NCBI RefSeq assembly: GCF_016702655.1
Contig: NZ_JADJDO010000001.1
Coordinates: 310,001 to 374,000 of the forward strand
DNA: 64,000 nt
DNA from: Ideonella sp.
GTDB lineage: Bacteria; Pseudomonadota; Gammaproteobacteria; Burkholderiales; Burkholderiaceae_C
Direction of reading: 5' to 3'
Numbering within the stretch: position 1 is the stretch's first letter; every line of letters starts with the position of its first letter. Below, piece by piece: positions 8,043 through 18,519 of the stretch. Under the pieces are notes generated by a model. The model saw nothing but the letters and a program-made list of their open reading frames with translations. It ran no database searches and was not told the origin of the DNA. A program made the position numbers and the translations under genes.

Positions 8043-9170
8043 ATGATGATCCGGACCTTGACACCCGAACCATTGGCCGCCAACGCCCTCACCCAGACCG
8101 CCGAGCGTGAGTGGACGCTCTCGGGCCACTGGACCGTGCACCGCCTCGGCCAGATCGCCGCTCGATTGGCGGCCGAGGCGTGCGCCGAAGGCGAGATCGT
8201 CCTCGACGGCACCGCTCTCGAGGCGATCGACAGCGCCGGTGCGTTGCTGTTGCAGCGCTGGCTGGGCAGTCACGGCGCGCGGCCCAGCCTGCGCGGCTGG
8301 CCGCCGCGGCTCGAACGGTTGATGACCCTCGCCGCCGCCCCGGCAACGGCGCCTGCACTTGCCGAGCCGGTGCGCCCCTCGGGGCTCGAGCGCGCCGGCG
8401 CCTGGGGCGTCGCGGGCCTGGAGCAGGCGCTCGGGCTGCTCGCCTTCGTCGGCGAGAGCGCGCTCGCGGCGGCGCGCCTGGCGGCGCATCCGCGCCAGGT
8501 GCGCTGGAAGGCCGTGCTCCACAACCTGCAGGTGAGCGGCTTCGAGGCCCTGCCGATCGTCGGCCTGACGGCCTTCCTGCTCGGCGTCGTCGTCGCCTAC
8601 CAGGGAGCAGACCAGTTGCGCCACTACGGCGCCAACATCTTCGTCGTCGAGCTTGTCGGCTACTCGATGCTGCGCGAGTTCGCGCCGCTGATCAGCGCGA
8701 TCATCATCGCCGGGCGCTCCGGCTCGGCCTACGCGGCGCAGATCGGGACCATGCTCGTGACCGAGGAGATCGACGCCATGCGCACGCTGGGCATCGATCC
8801 GATCGAGCTGCTCGTGCTGCCCAAGGTGGCAGCGCTGGCCATCGCGCTGCCGTTGCTGACGGTGTTCGCCGACGCGACCGGCGTCTTCGGCGGCATGCTG
8901 ATGGCGCGTGCGCAGCTCGACGTGGGTTTCGTCGAGTTCATCGACCGCTTCGGCCGCGAGCTGCAGGGCTCGTCGTTCCTGATCGGCGTCGGCAAGGCCT
9001 GGGTGTTCGCGATCATCATCGCGATCATCGGCTGCTTCCAGGGCTTTCGCACCCAGGGCAGCGCCGACAGCGTCGGCCGGCAGACCACGCTCGCCGTCGT
9101 GCAGGCGATCTTTCTCGTGATCGTCGCCGACGCGCTGTTCTCGGTCGCGTTCAGCATCCTGGACCTATGA
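8043..9170 (+). CDS. MlaE-family lipid ABC transporter permease with N-terminal STAS-like domain
   Basis: A 375-residue inner-membrane permease. Residues about 10-100 form a STAS/MlaB-like domain (DGTALEAIDSAGALLLQRWL), fused to a MlaE permease domain with several membrane helices and family segments such as FLLGVVVAYQGADQL, AGRSGSAYAAQIGTM and EEIDAMRTLGIDP. It forms a lipid transporter with the ATPase and MCE protein encoded next, and overlaps none of them. A fused STAS domain makes a separate MlaB unnecessary. Lipid substrate and direction are not shown by sequence. Confidence 0.88.
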   Translation: MMIRTLTPEPLAANALTQTAEREWTLSGHWTVHRLGQIAARLAAEACAEGEIVLDGTALEAIDSAGALLLQRWLGSHGARPSLRGWPPRLERLMTLAAAPATAPALAEPVRPSGLERAGAWGVAGLEQALGLLAFVGESALAAARLAAHPRQVRWKAVLHNLQVSGFEALPIVGLTAFLLGVVVAYQGADQLRHYGANIFVVELVGYSMLREFAPLISAIIIAGRSGSAYAAQIGTMLVTEEIDAMRTLGIDPIELLVLPKVAALAIALPLLTVFADATGVFGGMLMARAQLDVGFVEFIDRFGRELQGSSFLIGVGKAWVFAIIIAIIGCFQGFRTQGSADSVGRQTTLAVVQAIFLVIVADALFSVAFSILDL

Positions 9171-9171
9171 C

Positions 9172-9951
9172 ATGAACGCTCCCGATCTCGTGATCCGCAT
9201 GCGCAAGGTCTGCACGCGCTTCGGCAGCCATGTCGTGCACCAGGACCTCGACCTCGACGTCCGCCGCGGCGAGGTGTTCGCCATCGTCGGCGGCAGCGGA
9301 TCGGGCAAGTCGGTCTTGCTGCGCGAGATGATCCTGCTGCAGCGCCCGACCTCGGGCACGGTCGAGGTACTCGGCAGCGACATCGCGCACCTGGACGCCG
9401 AACAGGCGTTCGAGCTGCGCAAGCGCTGGGGCGTGATGTTCCAGCACGGCGGCCTGTTCAGCGCGATCAGCGTGCGCGAGAACGTCGGCCTGCCGCTGCG
9501 CGAGTACAGCGCCCTGGACGATGCGTTGATCGACAGGCTCGCCGAGTGGAAGCTCGCGCTCACCGGCCTGCCTGCCGATGCCGGACTCAAGTTCCCGGGC
9601 GAACTCAGCGGCGGCATGCTCAAGCGGGCGTCGCTCGCGCGCGCGATCGCGCTCGACCCCGAGCTGCTGTTCCTCGACGAGCCGACCTCGGGCCTCGATC
9701 CGGCAAGCTCGGCCGGCGTGGACGAACTGATCCGACGCATGCACGAGTTGCTTGGCCTGACGGTCGTCATCGTCACCCACGACCTCGACCTGCTGTGGCA
9801 GGTCTGCGACCGCGTCGCCGTGCTCGGCGAGGGACGCGTGCTGGCCGTCGGCAGCATGACCGAGCTGTCCGAGGTCAAGCACGCCATCGTGCGCAGCTAC
9901 TTCGACGACCCGCGTGCGCGCAAGGCGCGCGCGCGCGCCGAAGCGGCCTGA
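9172..9951 (+). CDS. MlaF-family lipid ABC transporter ATPase
   Basis: A 259-residue ABC ATPase. Walker A GGSGSGKS lies at residues 40-47, the signature LSGGM in GELSGGMLKRASLARA, Walker B LLFLDEPTSGLDP, and the switch histidine in VTHDLD. The unusual LSGGM signature is typical of the MlaF/Ttg2A group. It starts one base after the permease stop, so the two are almost certainly co-translated. Confidence 0.9.
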   Translation: MNAPDLVIRMRKVCTRFGSHVVHQDLDLDVRRGEVFAIVGGSGSGKSVLLREMILLQRPTSGTVEVLGSDIAHLDAEQAFELRKRWGVMFQHGGLFSAISVRENVGLPLREYSALDDALIDRLAEWKLALTGLPADAGLKFPGELSGGMLKRASLARAIALDPELLFLDEPTSGLDPASSAGVDELIRRMHELLGLTVVIVTHDLDLLWQVCDRVAVLGEGRVLAVGSMTELSEVKHAIVRSYFDDPRARKARARAEAA

Positions 9952-9962
9952 GCCTGAACCTC

Positions 9963-10901
9963 ATGGACAACAAGGTCAATCTCGCTGCGGTCGGCGTCTT
10001 CGTGCTCGTGCTCGGCGCGGCGCTCATCGCCGGCGTGCTGTGGCTGGCCGCGGGCGGAACGGGCAAGAAGCGCTACGAACCCTACGAGGCGATCATCCAG
10101 GAGTCGGTTTCGGGGCTCAACATCAACGCGCCGGTCAAGTACCTCGGCGTCGACGTCGGCAAGGTGCGCGAGATCGCGCTCGACCCGCGCAACCCGCAAC
10201 AGGTACACCTGCAGCTGCAGATCGAGCGCGGGACGCCGATCAAGCAGGACACCGATGCCGTGCTGCGCACCCAGGGCCTGACCGGCATCGCCTACGTCGA
10301 GCTCAGCGGCGGCAGCCCCGACTCGCCGCCGCTGGCCGCGCCCCCCGGCGGCGGGCCGCCGACGATCCGCTCCAAGCCCTCGCTCGGCGCGCGCATCGAG
10401 AACGTGCTGACGCGCGTGCTCGGCAACATCGACCGCAGCTCGGTCAGCCTGAACGCGACCCTCGACGACGAGAACCGGGCCGCCCTCAAGGCGACGCTGG
10501 CCGACACCGCGCTGCTCGTGCACGCCCTGGCCGAGCAACGCAAGGCGCTCGCCGACGGCATAGCCAACGCGGCGCGCACCGCCGACCACGCCGCGCGCGC
10601 GAGCGCCGAACTCGTGCCGCTGATGGCGCGCATCGCCGCCAGCGCCGACGCGGTCGAGAAGATGGCGCGCGACGCCGAACGAGCGAGCAACAGCGTGGAG
10701 CGCGCCGCCGAGGCCGCAGGCAGCGGCGTGCGCCAGCTCAATGCCGAGACGCTGCCCGAGGTCGAACGGCTGCTGGTCGAGGTCAATGCCCTGTCCGCGG
10801 CAATGCGGCGCCTGGCCGAGCAGACCGAACGCGATCCGAGCAGCCTGATGCTCGGCCCCCGCCAACCCGCCCCGGGCCCGGGAGAAAGGGCCATTCCATG
10901 A
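9963..10901 (+). CDS. MlaD/MCE-family periplasmic lipid-binding protein
   Basis: A 312-residue MCE protein anchored by one N-terminal helix (about residues 7-30, VGVFVLVLGAALIAGVLWL) with an MCE domain after it (SGLNINAPVKYLGVDVGKV) and a long alanine-rich C-terminal helix region (about 150-290). Such proteins form hexameric rings that hand lipids between permease and outer membrane. The ATG at 9963 is 11 bp after the ATPase stop. Its stop codon overlaps the start of the next gene. Confidence 0.88.
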   Translation: MDNKVNLAAVGVFVLVLGAALIAGVLWLAAGGTGKKRYEPYEAIIQESVSGLNINAPVKYLGVDVGKVREIALDPRNPQQVHLQLQIERGTPIKQDTDAVLRTQGLTGIAYVELSGGSPDSPPLAAPPGGGPPTIRSKPSLGARIENVLTRVLGNIDRSSVSLNATLDDENRAALKATLADTALLVHALAEQRKALADGIANAARTADHAARASAELVPLMARIAASADAVEKMARDAERASNSVERAAEAAGSGVRQLNAETLPEVERLLVEVNALSAAMRRLAEQTERDPSSLMLGPRQPAPGPGERAIP

Positions 10902-11533
10902 CCGACGCTGTCTCGCGCCGGATCGCACTTTCGCAGGCGGGCGCATGGCTGCTCGCGCTCGGGGGCTGCGGCACATCGCTGCTGCCGCGCCCGCCGCAGG
11001 CGCCTTCGCTGTACGCCCTCGACGAGCTGCCGGAACGGCCCGCACCCGCCCTGCCCGCACCCGGCGCGCCGACGATCCTGGTCGGCACGCCGCGCGCCGC
11101 GGCCGGTTTCGACACGCGCGGCATCGTCTACCTGCGCCAGGCGCATGCCTTCGAGGTCTATGCCCAGAGCCAGTGGGTCGACACACCGGCGCAGATGCTC
11201 GCGCCGCTGATCGTGCGCGCACTCGAAGCGACGGGCACGTTTGCCGCCGTGCTGCGCGCGCCCGCCGCCGCGAGTGCCGAACTGCGCCTGGACACCGAGC
11301 TGATCCGGCTGCAGCAGGACTTCAGGGCCGCGCCGAGCAGGGTGCACTTGAGCTTGCGCGCCGTGATCGTCGAGCAGGCGACGCGCCGCGTGCTCGCCTG
11401 GCGCGAGTTCGACGCCGGCGTCGCGGCATTGAGCGAGGACGCCTACGGCGGCGTTCGCGCGGCCAACCTGGCGGCGAGGCAACTGCTCGCCGAACTCGCC
11501 GCCTTCACCGCCCAGGCCGCCGCGAAGCGCTGA
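10898..11533 (+). CDS. ABC-type transport auxiliary lipoprotein (PqiC-like)
   Basis: A 211-residue protein with a lipoprotein signal: a short basic N-terminus (SRRIALS), a hydrophobic core and a lipobox ending LGGC near residue 24. The remainder resembles the PqiC/YmbA auxiliary lipoprotein family (YLRQAHAFEVYAQSQWVDTPAQML). It overlaps the MCE gene by an ATGA, so it is part of the same operon and probably links the MCE tunnel to the outer membrane. Its TGA stop is also the first three bases of a repeat element. Confidence 0.85.
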   Translation: MTDAVSRRIALSQAGAWLLALGGCGTSLLPRPPQAPSLYALDELPERPAPALPAPGAPTILVGTPRAAAGFDTRGIVYLRQAHAFEVYAQSQWVDTPAQMLAPLIVRALEATGTFAAVLRAPAAASAELRLDTELIRLQQDFRAAPSRVHLSLRAVIVEQATRRVLAWREFDAGVAALSEDAYGGVRAANLAARQLLAELAAFTAQAAAKR

Positions 11534-11586
11534 GAGGCTGAGAGGCAGTCCAATGCACCCGCGCATTGGATTGCCTCTCAGCCTCT
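11533..11586. terminator. Perfect-type hairpin between convergent genes; copy of the GAGGCTGAGAGGC repeat
   Basis: A 24-bp stem (11533-11556 with 11563-11586) with a single mismatch and a 6-nt loop sits between the lipoprotein gene and the convergent uvrB. There is no T-run on either side, so intrinsic termination is inferred from position and stem strength. The left arm, including the upstream TGA, is shared with 37734-37766 (33 bp, two mismatches), marking it as a dispersed repeat. Confidence 0.6.
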
Positions 11587-11605
11587 GACTTGACGCAGGT
11601 CGCCC

Positions 11606-13714
<2,109 letters not shown>

Positions 13715-13980
13715 GGATGGACCTCGGAGCAACCTGCAAGCCTAACCGACCCGCCCGACCGGCGCGCCTTGCGGGCATCTGCACCAGTCGCAGGCGTCGT
13801 GCGCACCGGCGCGAGCTGTCGCCAAGGTGACAAGAGGGCTTGAAATGGAGTCGGTTCCCCAGCTTCTTTCGGGTTAGTACGGCACCCAAACGTCAGCAGA
13901 CTGACCGTGGAGTGCCTAGAATGGTGCGGCGCACAACGGTTCGCGCGTCGTCGACACACCGCCGTTACCGAGGAAGCCCG

Positions 13981-15282
13981 ATGCTCTACCAGTTGTATGA
14001 AACCCAGCGCGCCCTGATGAGCCCGTTTTCGGAGTTCGCCTATACCTCGGCCAAGCTCTACTCGCACCCGCTGTCGCCGTTCTCGCACACCCCGCTCGCG
14101 CCGCGCGTCTCGGCCGGCCTCGGGCTGATGCACCGTTTGGCCAAGGAATACGAGAAGCCCGAGTTCAACATCCACGCGGTCAATATCGACGGCGTCGAGG
14201 TCGCGGTGCAGCAGCGCACGGCGCTCGGCAAACCGTTCTGCCGACTGTTGCGCTTCAAGCGCTTCACCGACGACCCGCGCATGCTGGCGCTGATGAAGGA
14301 CCAGCCGGCGGTACTCGTCGTCGCGCCGCTCTCGGGCCACCACTCGACGCTGCTGCGCGAGACCGTGCGCGAACTGCTGCGCCACCACAAGGTCTTCATC
14401 ACCGACTGGACCGATGCGCGCATGGTGCCGGCCGAGGTCGGCCCCTTCCACCTCGACGACTACGTGGCCTATGTGCAGGAGTTCATCCGCCATGTCGGCC
14501 CCGAGGTGCACGTGATCTCGGTCTGCCAGCCGACGGTACCGGTGCTCGCTGCGGTGTCGCTGATGGCGAGCAAGGGCGAGCCGACGCCGCGCACGCTGAC
14601 GATGATGGGCGGGCCGATCGACGCCCGTCTGTCGCCGACCAAGGTCAACAACCTGGCCGCCGACAAGAGCCACGGCTGGTTCGAGAACAACGTGGTCTAC
14701 CGCGTGCCGCAGAACTACCCGGGTCATGGGCGCCGGGTCTACCCAGGCTTCCTGCAGCACAGCGGGTTCATCGCGATGAACCCGGACCGGCACCTGAAGT
14801 CGCACTACGACTACTTCCTGCACCTGATGCGTGGCGAGGACGAGAACGCCGACACGCACCGCGAGTTCTACGACGAGTACAACGCAGTGCTCGACATGCC
14901 GGCCGAGTACTACCTCGACACGATCAAGACCGTGTTCCAGGACTTCGCGCTCGTCAACGGCACCTGGAAGGTCAAGGGCGAACTGGTGCGCCCGCAGGAC
15001 ATCAAGCACAGCGCGCTGCTGACCATCGAGGGTGAACTCGACGACATCTCGGGCGCCGGCCAGACGCGCGCCGCGCACGGCCTGTGCACGGGCATTCCCG
15101 AAGCCCACCGCCGGCACTACGATGCCAAGGGCGCGGGCCACTACGGCATCTTCTCCGGCCGGCGCTGGCGCGAGAACGTTTACCCCGAGGTGCGCGCCTT
15201 CATCGCGAAGTACCACACTGCGCAGCTCGCCCCCGGCGCCAACGGCAGAGCCGCCAAGTCCGCGCCGACGCGGCGCCGATAA
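13981..15282 (+). CDS. phaZ: Intracellular polyhydroxyalkanoate depolymerase
   Basis: A 433-residue protein of the PhaZ1 type, which mobilises intracellular PHB granules. It has the catalytic-cysteine segment VISVCQPTVP (Cys182), where extracellular enzymes have a serine, and ends with a conserved TIEGELDDISGAGQT / GAGHYGIFSG region holding the Asp and His. There is no signal peptide. The start is the ATG at 13981 after GAGGAAG. phaC lies about 3 kb downstream, so synthesis and breakdown genes are near one another but not in one operon. Confidence 0.92.
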   Translation: MLYQLYETQRALMSPFSEFAYTSAKLYSHPLSPFSHTPLAPRVSAGLGLMHRLAKEYEKPEFNIHAVNIDGVEVAVQQRTALGKPFCRLLRFKRFTDDPRMLALMKDQPAVLVVAPLSGHHSTLLRETVRELLRHHKVFITDWTDARMVPAEVGPFHLDDYVAYVQEFIRHVGPEVHVISVCQPTVPVLAAVSLMASKGEPTPRTLTMMGGPIDARLSPTKVNNLAADKSHGWFENNVVYRVPQNYPGHGRRVYPGFLQHSGFIAMNPDRHLKSHYDYFLHLMRGEDENADTHREFYDEYNAVLDMPAEYYLDTIKTVFQDFALVNGTWKVKGELVRPQDIKHSALLTIEGELDDISGAGQTRAAHGLCTGIPEAHRRHYDAKGAGHYGIFSGRRWRENVYPEVRAFIAKYHTAQLAPGANGRAAKSAPTRRR

Positions 15283-15289
15283 TCGGGCG

Positions 15290-15964
15290 GTGCGCGCCGC
15301 CGATACGACTGCTCCCGACCTCGCCCAACGCCTGAACGACGCGCTGCCGCAGACGCAGTGCACGCGCTGCGGCTACCCCGACTGCCGCGCCTATGCGCAG
15401 GCCATCGCCGACGGCGAGGCCGGGATCAACCAATGCCCGCCGGGCGGCGCCGAGGGCATACGCCGGCTGGCGGCGATCAGCGGGCGGCCGGTCGTGCCGC
15501 TCAACCCCGCCAACGGCAGCGAGGGCCCGCTGCGGCTCGCGCTGATCGACGAAGACTGGTGCATAGGCTGCACGCTGTGCATCAAGGCCTGCCCGGTCGA
15601 TTGCATTGTCGGTGCGCCCAAGCTGATGCACACCGTGATCGCCGAGCAGTGCACCGGCTGCGAGCTCTGCATCCCGGCCTGCCCGGTGGACTGCATCGCG
15701 ATGGTCGACGCGTCGGGGCCACGCACCGGCTGGGCCGCGTGGAGCGCCGAACAGGCAGCGCAGGCGCGCGCGCGCTACGCCTGGCGCACCGAGCGGCTGC
15801 GTCGAGACGCGATCGAGAACGACGAGCAACTCGCCGCCAAGGCGCAGGCGAGGCTAGACGAACTGCAGGCGGCGTCGGCGGCCACCGATCCGGCCGTGCT
15901 AGACAGCAAGCGCGCCATCATCGCTGCCGCGCTGGCGCGCGCGCGGCAGCGGCGCGAACGCTGA
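15290..15964 (+). CDS. RnfB-like ferredoxin (RsxB family), stand-alone
   Basis: A 224-residue electron-transfer protein, best start the GTG at 15290, 7 bp after phaZ. The N-terminal half has the RnfB Fe-S domain (TQCTRCGYPDCRAYA ... INQCPPGG); two [4Fe-4S] ferredoxin motifs follow (CIGCTLCIKACPVDC and CTGCELCIPACPVDC). The charged C-terminal tail is coiled. No other Rnf subunits are present. In Burkholderiales this gene typically stands alone beside nth, and its function there is not established. Confidence 0.87.
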   Translation: MRAADTTAPDLAQRLNDALPQTQCTRCGYPDCRAYAQAIADGEAGINQCPPGGAEGIRRLAAISGRPVVPLNPANGSEGPLRLALIDEDWCIGCTLCIKACPVDCIVGAPKLMHTVIAEQCTGCELCIPACPVDCIAMVDASGPRTGWAAWSAEQAAQARARYAWRTERLRRDAIENDEQLAAKAQARLDELQAASAATDPAVLDSKRAIIAAALARARQRRER

Positions 15965-15989
15965 TCGCGCCGCACTTCGTTTCGAGACC

Positions 15990-16625
15990 ATGGACGCTGC
16001 CGCCATCGAAGCCTTCTTCGCGACCTTGAAGGCTGCCAATCCGCAGCCGCAGTCGGAGCTCGAGTACACGAGCGTGTTCGAGCTCCTCGCGGCGGTGCTG
16101 CTGTCGGCGCAGGCAACGGACGTCAGCGTCAACAAGGCCACGCGGCGCCTGTTCGTGGTCGCCAACACGCCGGGCAAGATGCTCGCTCTCGGCGAGCAAG
16201 GGCTCGCCGAGTACATCCGGACCATCGGCCTGTACCGCAGCAAGGCCAGGCATCTGATCGAGACCTGCCGCATCCTCGTCGAACGCCATGGCGGCGTGGT
16301 GCCGCGCACGCGCGAGGCGCTCGAAGCGCTGCCCGGCGTCGGGCGCAAGACCGCCAACGTGGTGCTCAACGTGGCCTTCGGCGAGCCGACGCTGGCGGTG
16401 GACACGCATGTGTTTCGCGTCGCCAACCGCACCGGCCTCGCGCCCGGCAAGGACCCGCTCGCGGTCGAGCAGGCGCTGCTCGCGCGCGTGCCCGCAGCCT
16501 ACCTCGCCGACGCGCACCATTGGCTGATCCTCCACGGGCGCTATGTCTGCCTCGCGCGCTCGCCGCGCTGCCCGCAATGCCGGGTCGCGACGTGGTGCGA
16601 CTTCGAACCCAAGACCGCGGCGTGA
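15990..16625 (+). CDS. nth: Endonuclease III
   Basis: A 211-residue DNA glycosylase/AP lyase that removes oxidised pyrimidines. It has a helix-hairpin-helix LPGVGRKTANVV with catalytic lysine, the catalytic aspartate in AVDTHVFRV, and a C-terminal [4Fe-4S] loop with C-x6-C-x2-C-x5-C spacing (CLARSPRCPQCRVATWC). Length is standard. It lies 25 bp after the RnfB-like gene, and its stop overlaps the start of the binding-protein gene. Confidence 0.96.
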   Translation: MDAAAIEAFFATLKAANPQPQSELEYTSVFELLAAVLLSAQATDVSVNKATRRLFVVANTPGKMLALGEQGLAEYIRTIGLYRSKARHLIETCRILVERHGGVVPRTREALEALPGVGRKTANVVLNVAFGEPTLAVDTHVFRVANRTGLAPGKDPLAVEQALLARVPAAYLADAHHWLILHGRYVCLARSPRCPQCRVATWCDFEPKTAA

Positions 16626-17493
16626 TGATGCGCATCCTGCTCGCCGCGTGGCTGCTGCTGTGCGGCCCGGGTGGCGCGCTGGCGCAGCCGGTGGCCGCGA
16701 CGGACGACCGCGGAAACGCGATCGAGCTCGCGCGGCCGGCGCAGCGCGTGATCGCGCTCGGCCCGCACCTGACCGAACTCGTGTTCGCGGCCGGCGGCGG
16801 CGATCGCGTCGCGGGCGTGATCCGCTACAGCGACTATCCCGAAGCGGCGCGCGCGCTGCCCGTCGTCGGCGACGCGTTCGCGCTCAACCTCGAGCGCATC
16901 GCGCAATTGAAGCCCGACCTGGTCGTGGTCTGGCACTCGGGCATTGCGCAGCGCCAGCGCGAGCAGTTGCGCGCACTCGGCGTGCCGGTCTTCGAGAGCG
17001 AGATCCGTCGCGTGGCCGACATCGCGCGCACGCTCACGCGCCTCGGAACGCTGCTCGGCACGCGCGCAACTGCCGACGCCGCGGCCAAGCGCTGCTGCGG
17101 CGCTGGTCGGCACTCGAGGCGCGCTACGCCCGGCGCGCGCCGGTGCGCGTGTTCTACCAGCTCTGGCACCAGCCGCTGATGACGATCAACGGCGAGCACC
17201 TGATCGCCCAGGCCATCACCGCCTGCGGCGGCGTCAATGTCTTCGCCGCGCTGCCCGCACTCACGCCGACCGTGAGCTGGGAAGCCGCTGCACAGGCCGA
17301 CCCGCAACTCATCGCCAGCGCACGCGTCGACGGTCAGACCGTCCCCGACGGCCGCTGGGCCGAATTGCCGACGATAGCTGCGGTCAGGCGCGGCCGCTAC
17401 GCGCTGCTGCCGCCGGACTTGCTGGGGCGCATGGGACCGCGCTTCGTCGATGGCGCGCAGTTGCTGTGCGAGGCGATCGACGCGGCGCGATGA
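16625..17493 (+). pseudogene. BtuF-like cobalamin/metal-chelate ABC binding protein, frameshifted
   Basis: The frame from 16625 encodes a signal peptide (LLAAWLLLCGPGGALA) and the N-terminal lobe of a helical-backbone binding protein (RVIALGPHLTELVFAAGGGDRVAGV, DYPEAARALPVVGD). It shifts near 17088-17091, where AAAK should continue ALLRRWSALEARYA, and the C-terminal lobe (VFYQLWHQPLMTINGEHLI) is in the next frame to 17493. One G appears to be missing in aagcgctgctg. With the base restored, length (about 290 aa) and lobes fit BtuF. It would serve the btuC/btuD permease 16 kb away. A sequencing error is possible. Confidence 0.8.
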
Positions 17494-17607
17494 AGGTTGC
17501 ACCCGGCGGGTGCGGACCGGGGTGTCCGACCCTGGCCGGGCCGGATCGAAATCTGCTGTAAGGGAAGCCTCAGGTAACAGGTGGTATCCTCGCCTCGATT
17601 TAGAATG

Positions 17608-17618
17608 TTGCAGTGCAA
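17608..17618. promoter_or_regulatory. TTGCA-g-TGCAA palindrome, possible PhaR operator
   Basis: An 11-bp perfect dyad (TTGCAGTGCAA) lies 23 bp upstream of the dehydrogenase start and two bases after a -10-like TAGAAT (17601-17606). TGCA-rich dyads of this kind are bound by the PHA-responsive repressor PhaR in several proteobacteria. The position over the start of transcription before an SDR-phaC unit makes this plausible. The -35 is poor. Confidence 0.45.
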
Positions 17619-17641
17619 CACGAGCTTTCGGAGGCTGATCC

Positions 17642-18457
17642 ATGGAATTCCAGAACAGAGTCGCCGTGATTACCGGTGGCGGCAGCGGCATCGGCCGCGC
17701 GGTGGCGGGCGCGATGGCGCGCCGCGACGTGAAGGCGATCGCGCTCGTGGACGCGAGCGAGGCGGTCGAGGACATTGCCGAGAAACTCAACGCAGAGGCC
17801 GGGCGCACGGTCGCGATTCCCTTCCAGGGCGACACGACGGACGAGAAGTTCCGTGCTTCGGTGTTCGATGCGATCGGGCGCAAGTTCGGCCGCGTGTCGC
17901 TGTGCGTGCCGGCCGCCGGCATCACGCGCGACGACCTCGCGGTGAGGGTCGACAAGAACACCGGCAAGGCGCGCATCTATCCGTTGGAGCAGTTCAAGCT
18001 CGTCGTCGACGTGAACCTGATCGCGCCGGTGTACTGGGCGCTCGAGATGATCGGCCGCGTGGCCGAGGATCGCGCCGCCAAGGGCCTCAAGCGCTGGAAC
18101 CCCGACGAAGGCATGCAGGGCTCGGTGGTGTTCATCGGCTCGGTCTCGTCGCAGGGCAACCGCGGCCAGATCTCCTACGCCAGCACCAAGGCGGGCCTCG
18201 AAGGCGCCGCGGCGACGATCATGAAGGAGGCGATGTACTACGGCGTGCGCTGCAGCGTCATCCACCCCGGCTTCACCGACACGCCGATGGTGCGCGCGAT
18301 GGGCGCCGACTACGTGGCCAAGAACATCCTGCCCTACACCCAGCTCGGCCGCCTGATCCAGCCGACCGAGATCGCCGACGCGATCTGCTTCATGCTCGCC
18401 AACTCGGCCGTCAGCGGCGAGCTCTGGGTCGACGCCGGCTGGCACGCGCCGGCCTGA
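17642..18457 (+). CDS. SDR-family NAD(P)-dependent oxidoreductase
   Basis: A 271-residue short-chain dehydrogenase. Cofactor motif TGGGSGIG at 11-18, catalytic serine near 167 (IGSVSSQG) and YxxxK as Y179-ASTK183. It starts after a strong GGAGG and is followed 62 bp later by phaC, suggesting a role in providing or recycling 3-hydroxyacyl units, though the substrate cannot be read from sequence. It is longer than PhaB by an insertion around residues 105-160 (ARIYPLEQF ... NPDEGMQGS), so I do not call it phaB. Confidence 0.87.
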   Translation: MEFQNRVAVITGGGSGIGRAVAGAMARRDVKAIALVDASEAVEDIAEKLNAEAGRTVAIPFQGDTTDEKFRASVFDAIGRKFGRVSLCVPAAGITRDDLAVRVDKNTGKARIYPLEQFKLVVDVNLIAPVYWALEMIGRVAEDRAAKGLKRWNPDEGMQGSVVFIGSVSSQGNRGQISYASTKAGLEGAAATIMKEAMYYGVRCSVIHPGFTDTPMVRAMGADYVAKNILPYTQLGRLIQPTEIADAICFMLANSAVSGELWVDAGWHAPA

Positions 18458-18519
18458 GCCGCGCCCAAGAACGAACAACGACGGAGACAATCCGGCACCT
18501 CGCGTGCCGGCGTGCAGCC

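Noticed and set aside
13838..13880. Sigma70 promoter for phaZ with -35 TTGAAA
   Set aside because: No acceptable -10 occurs at 16-19 bp; the nearest TTAGTA is 28 bp away.
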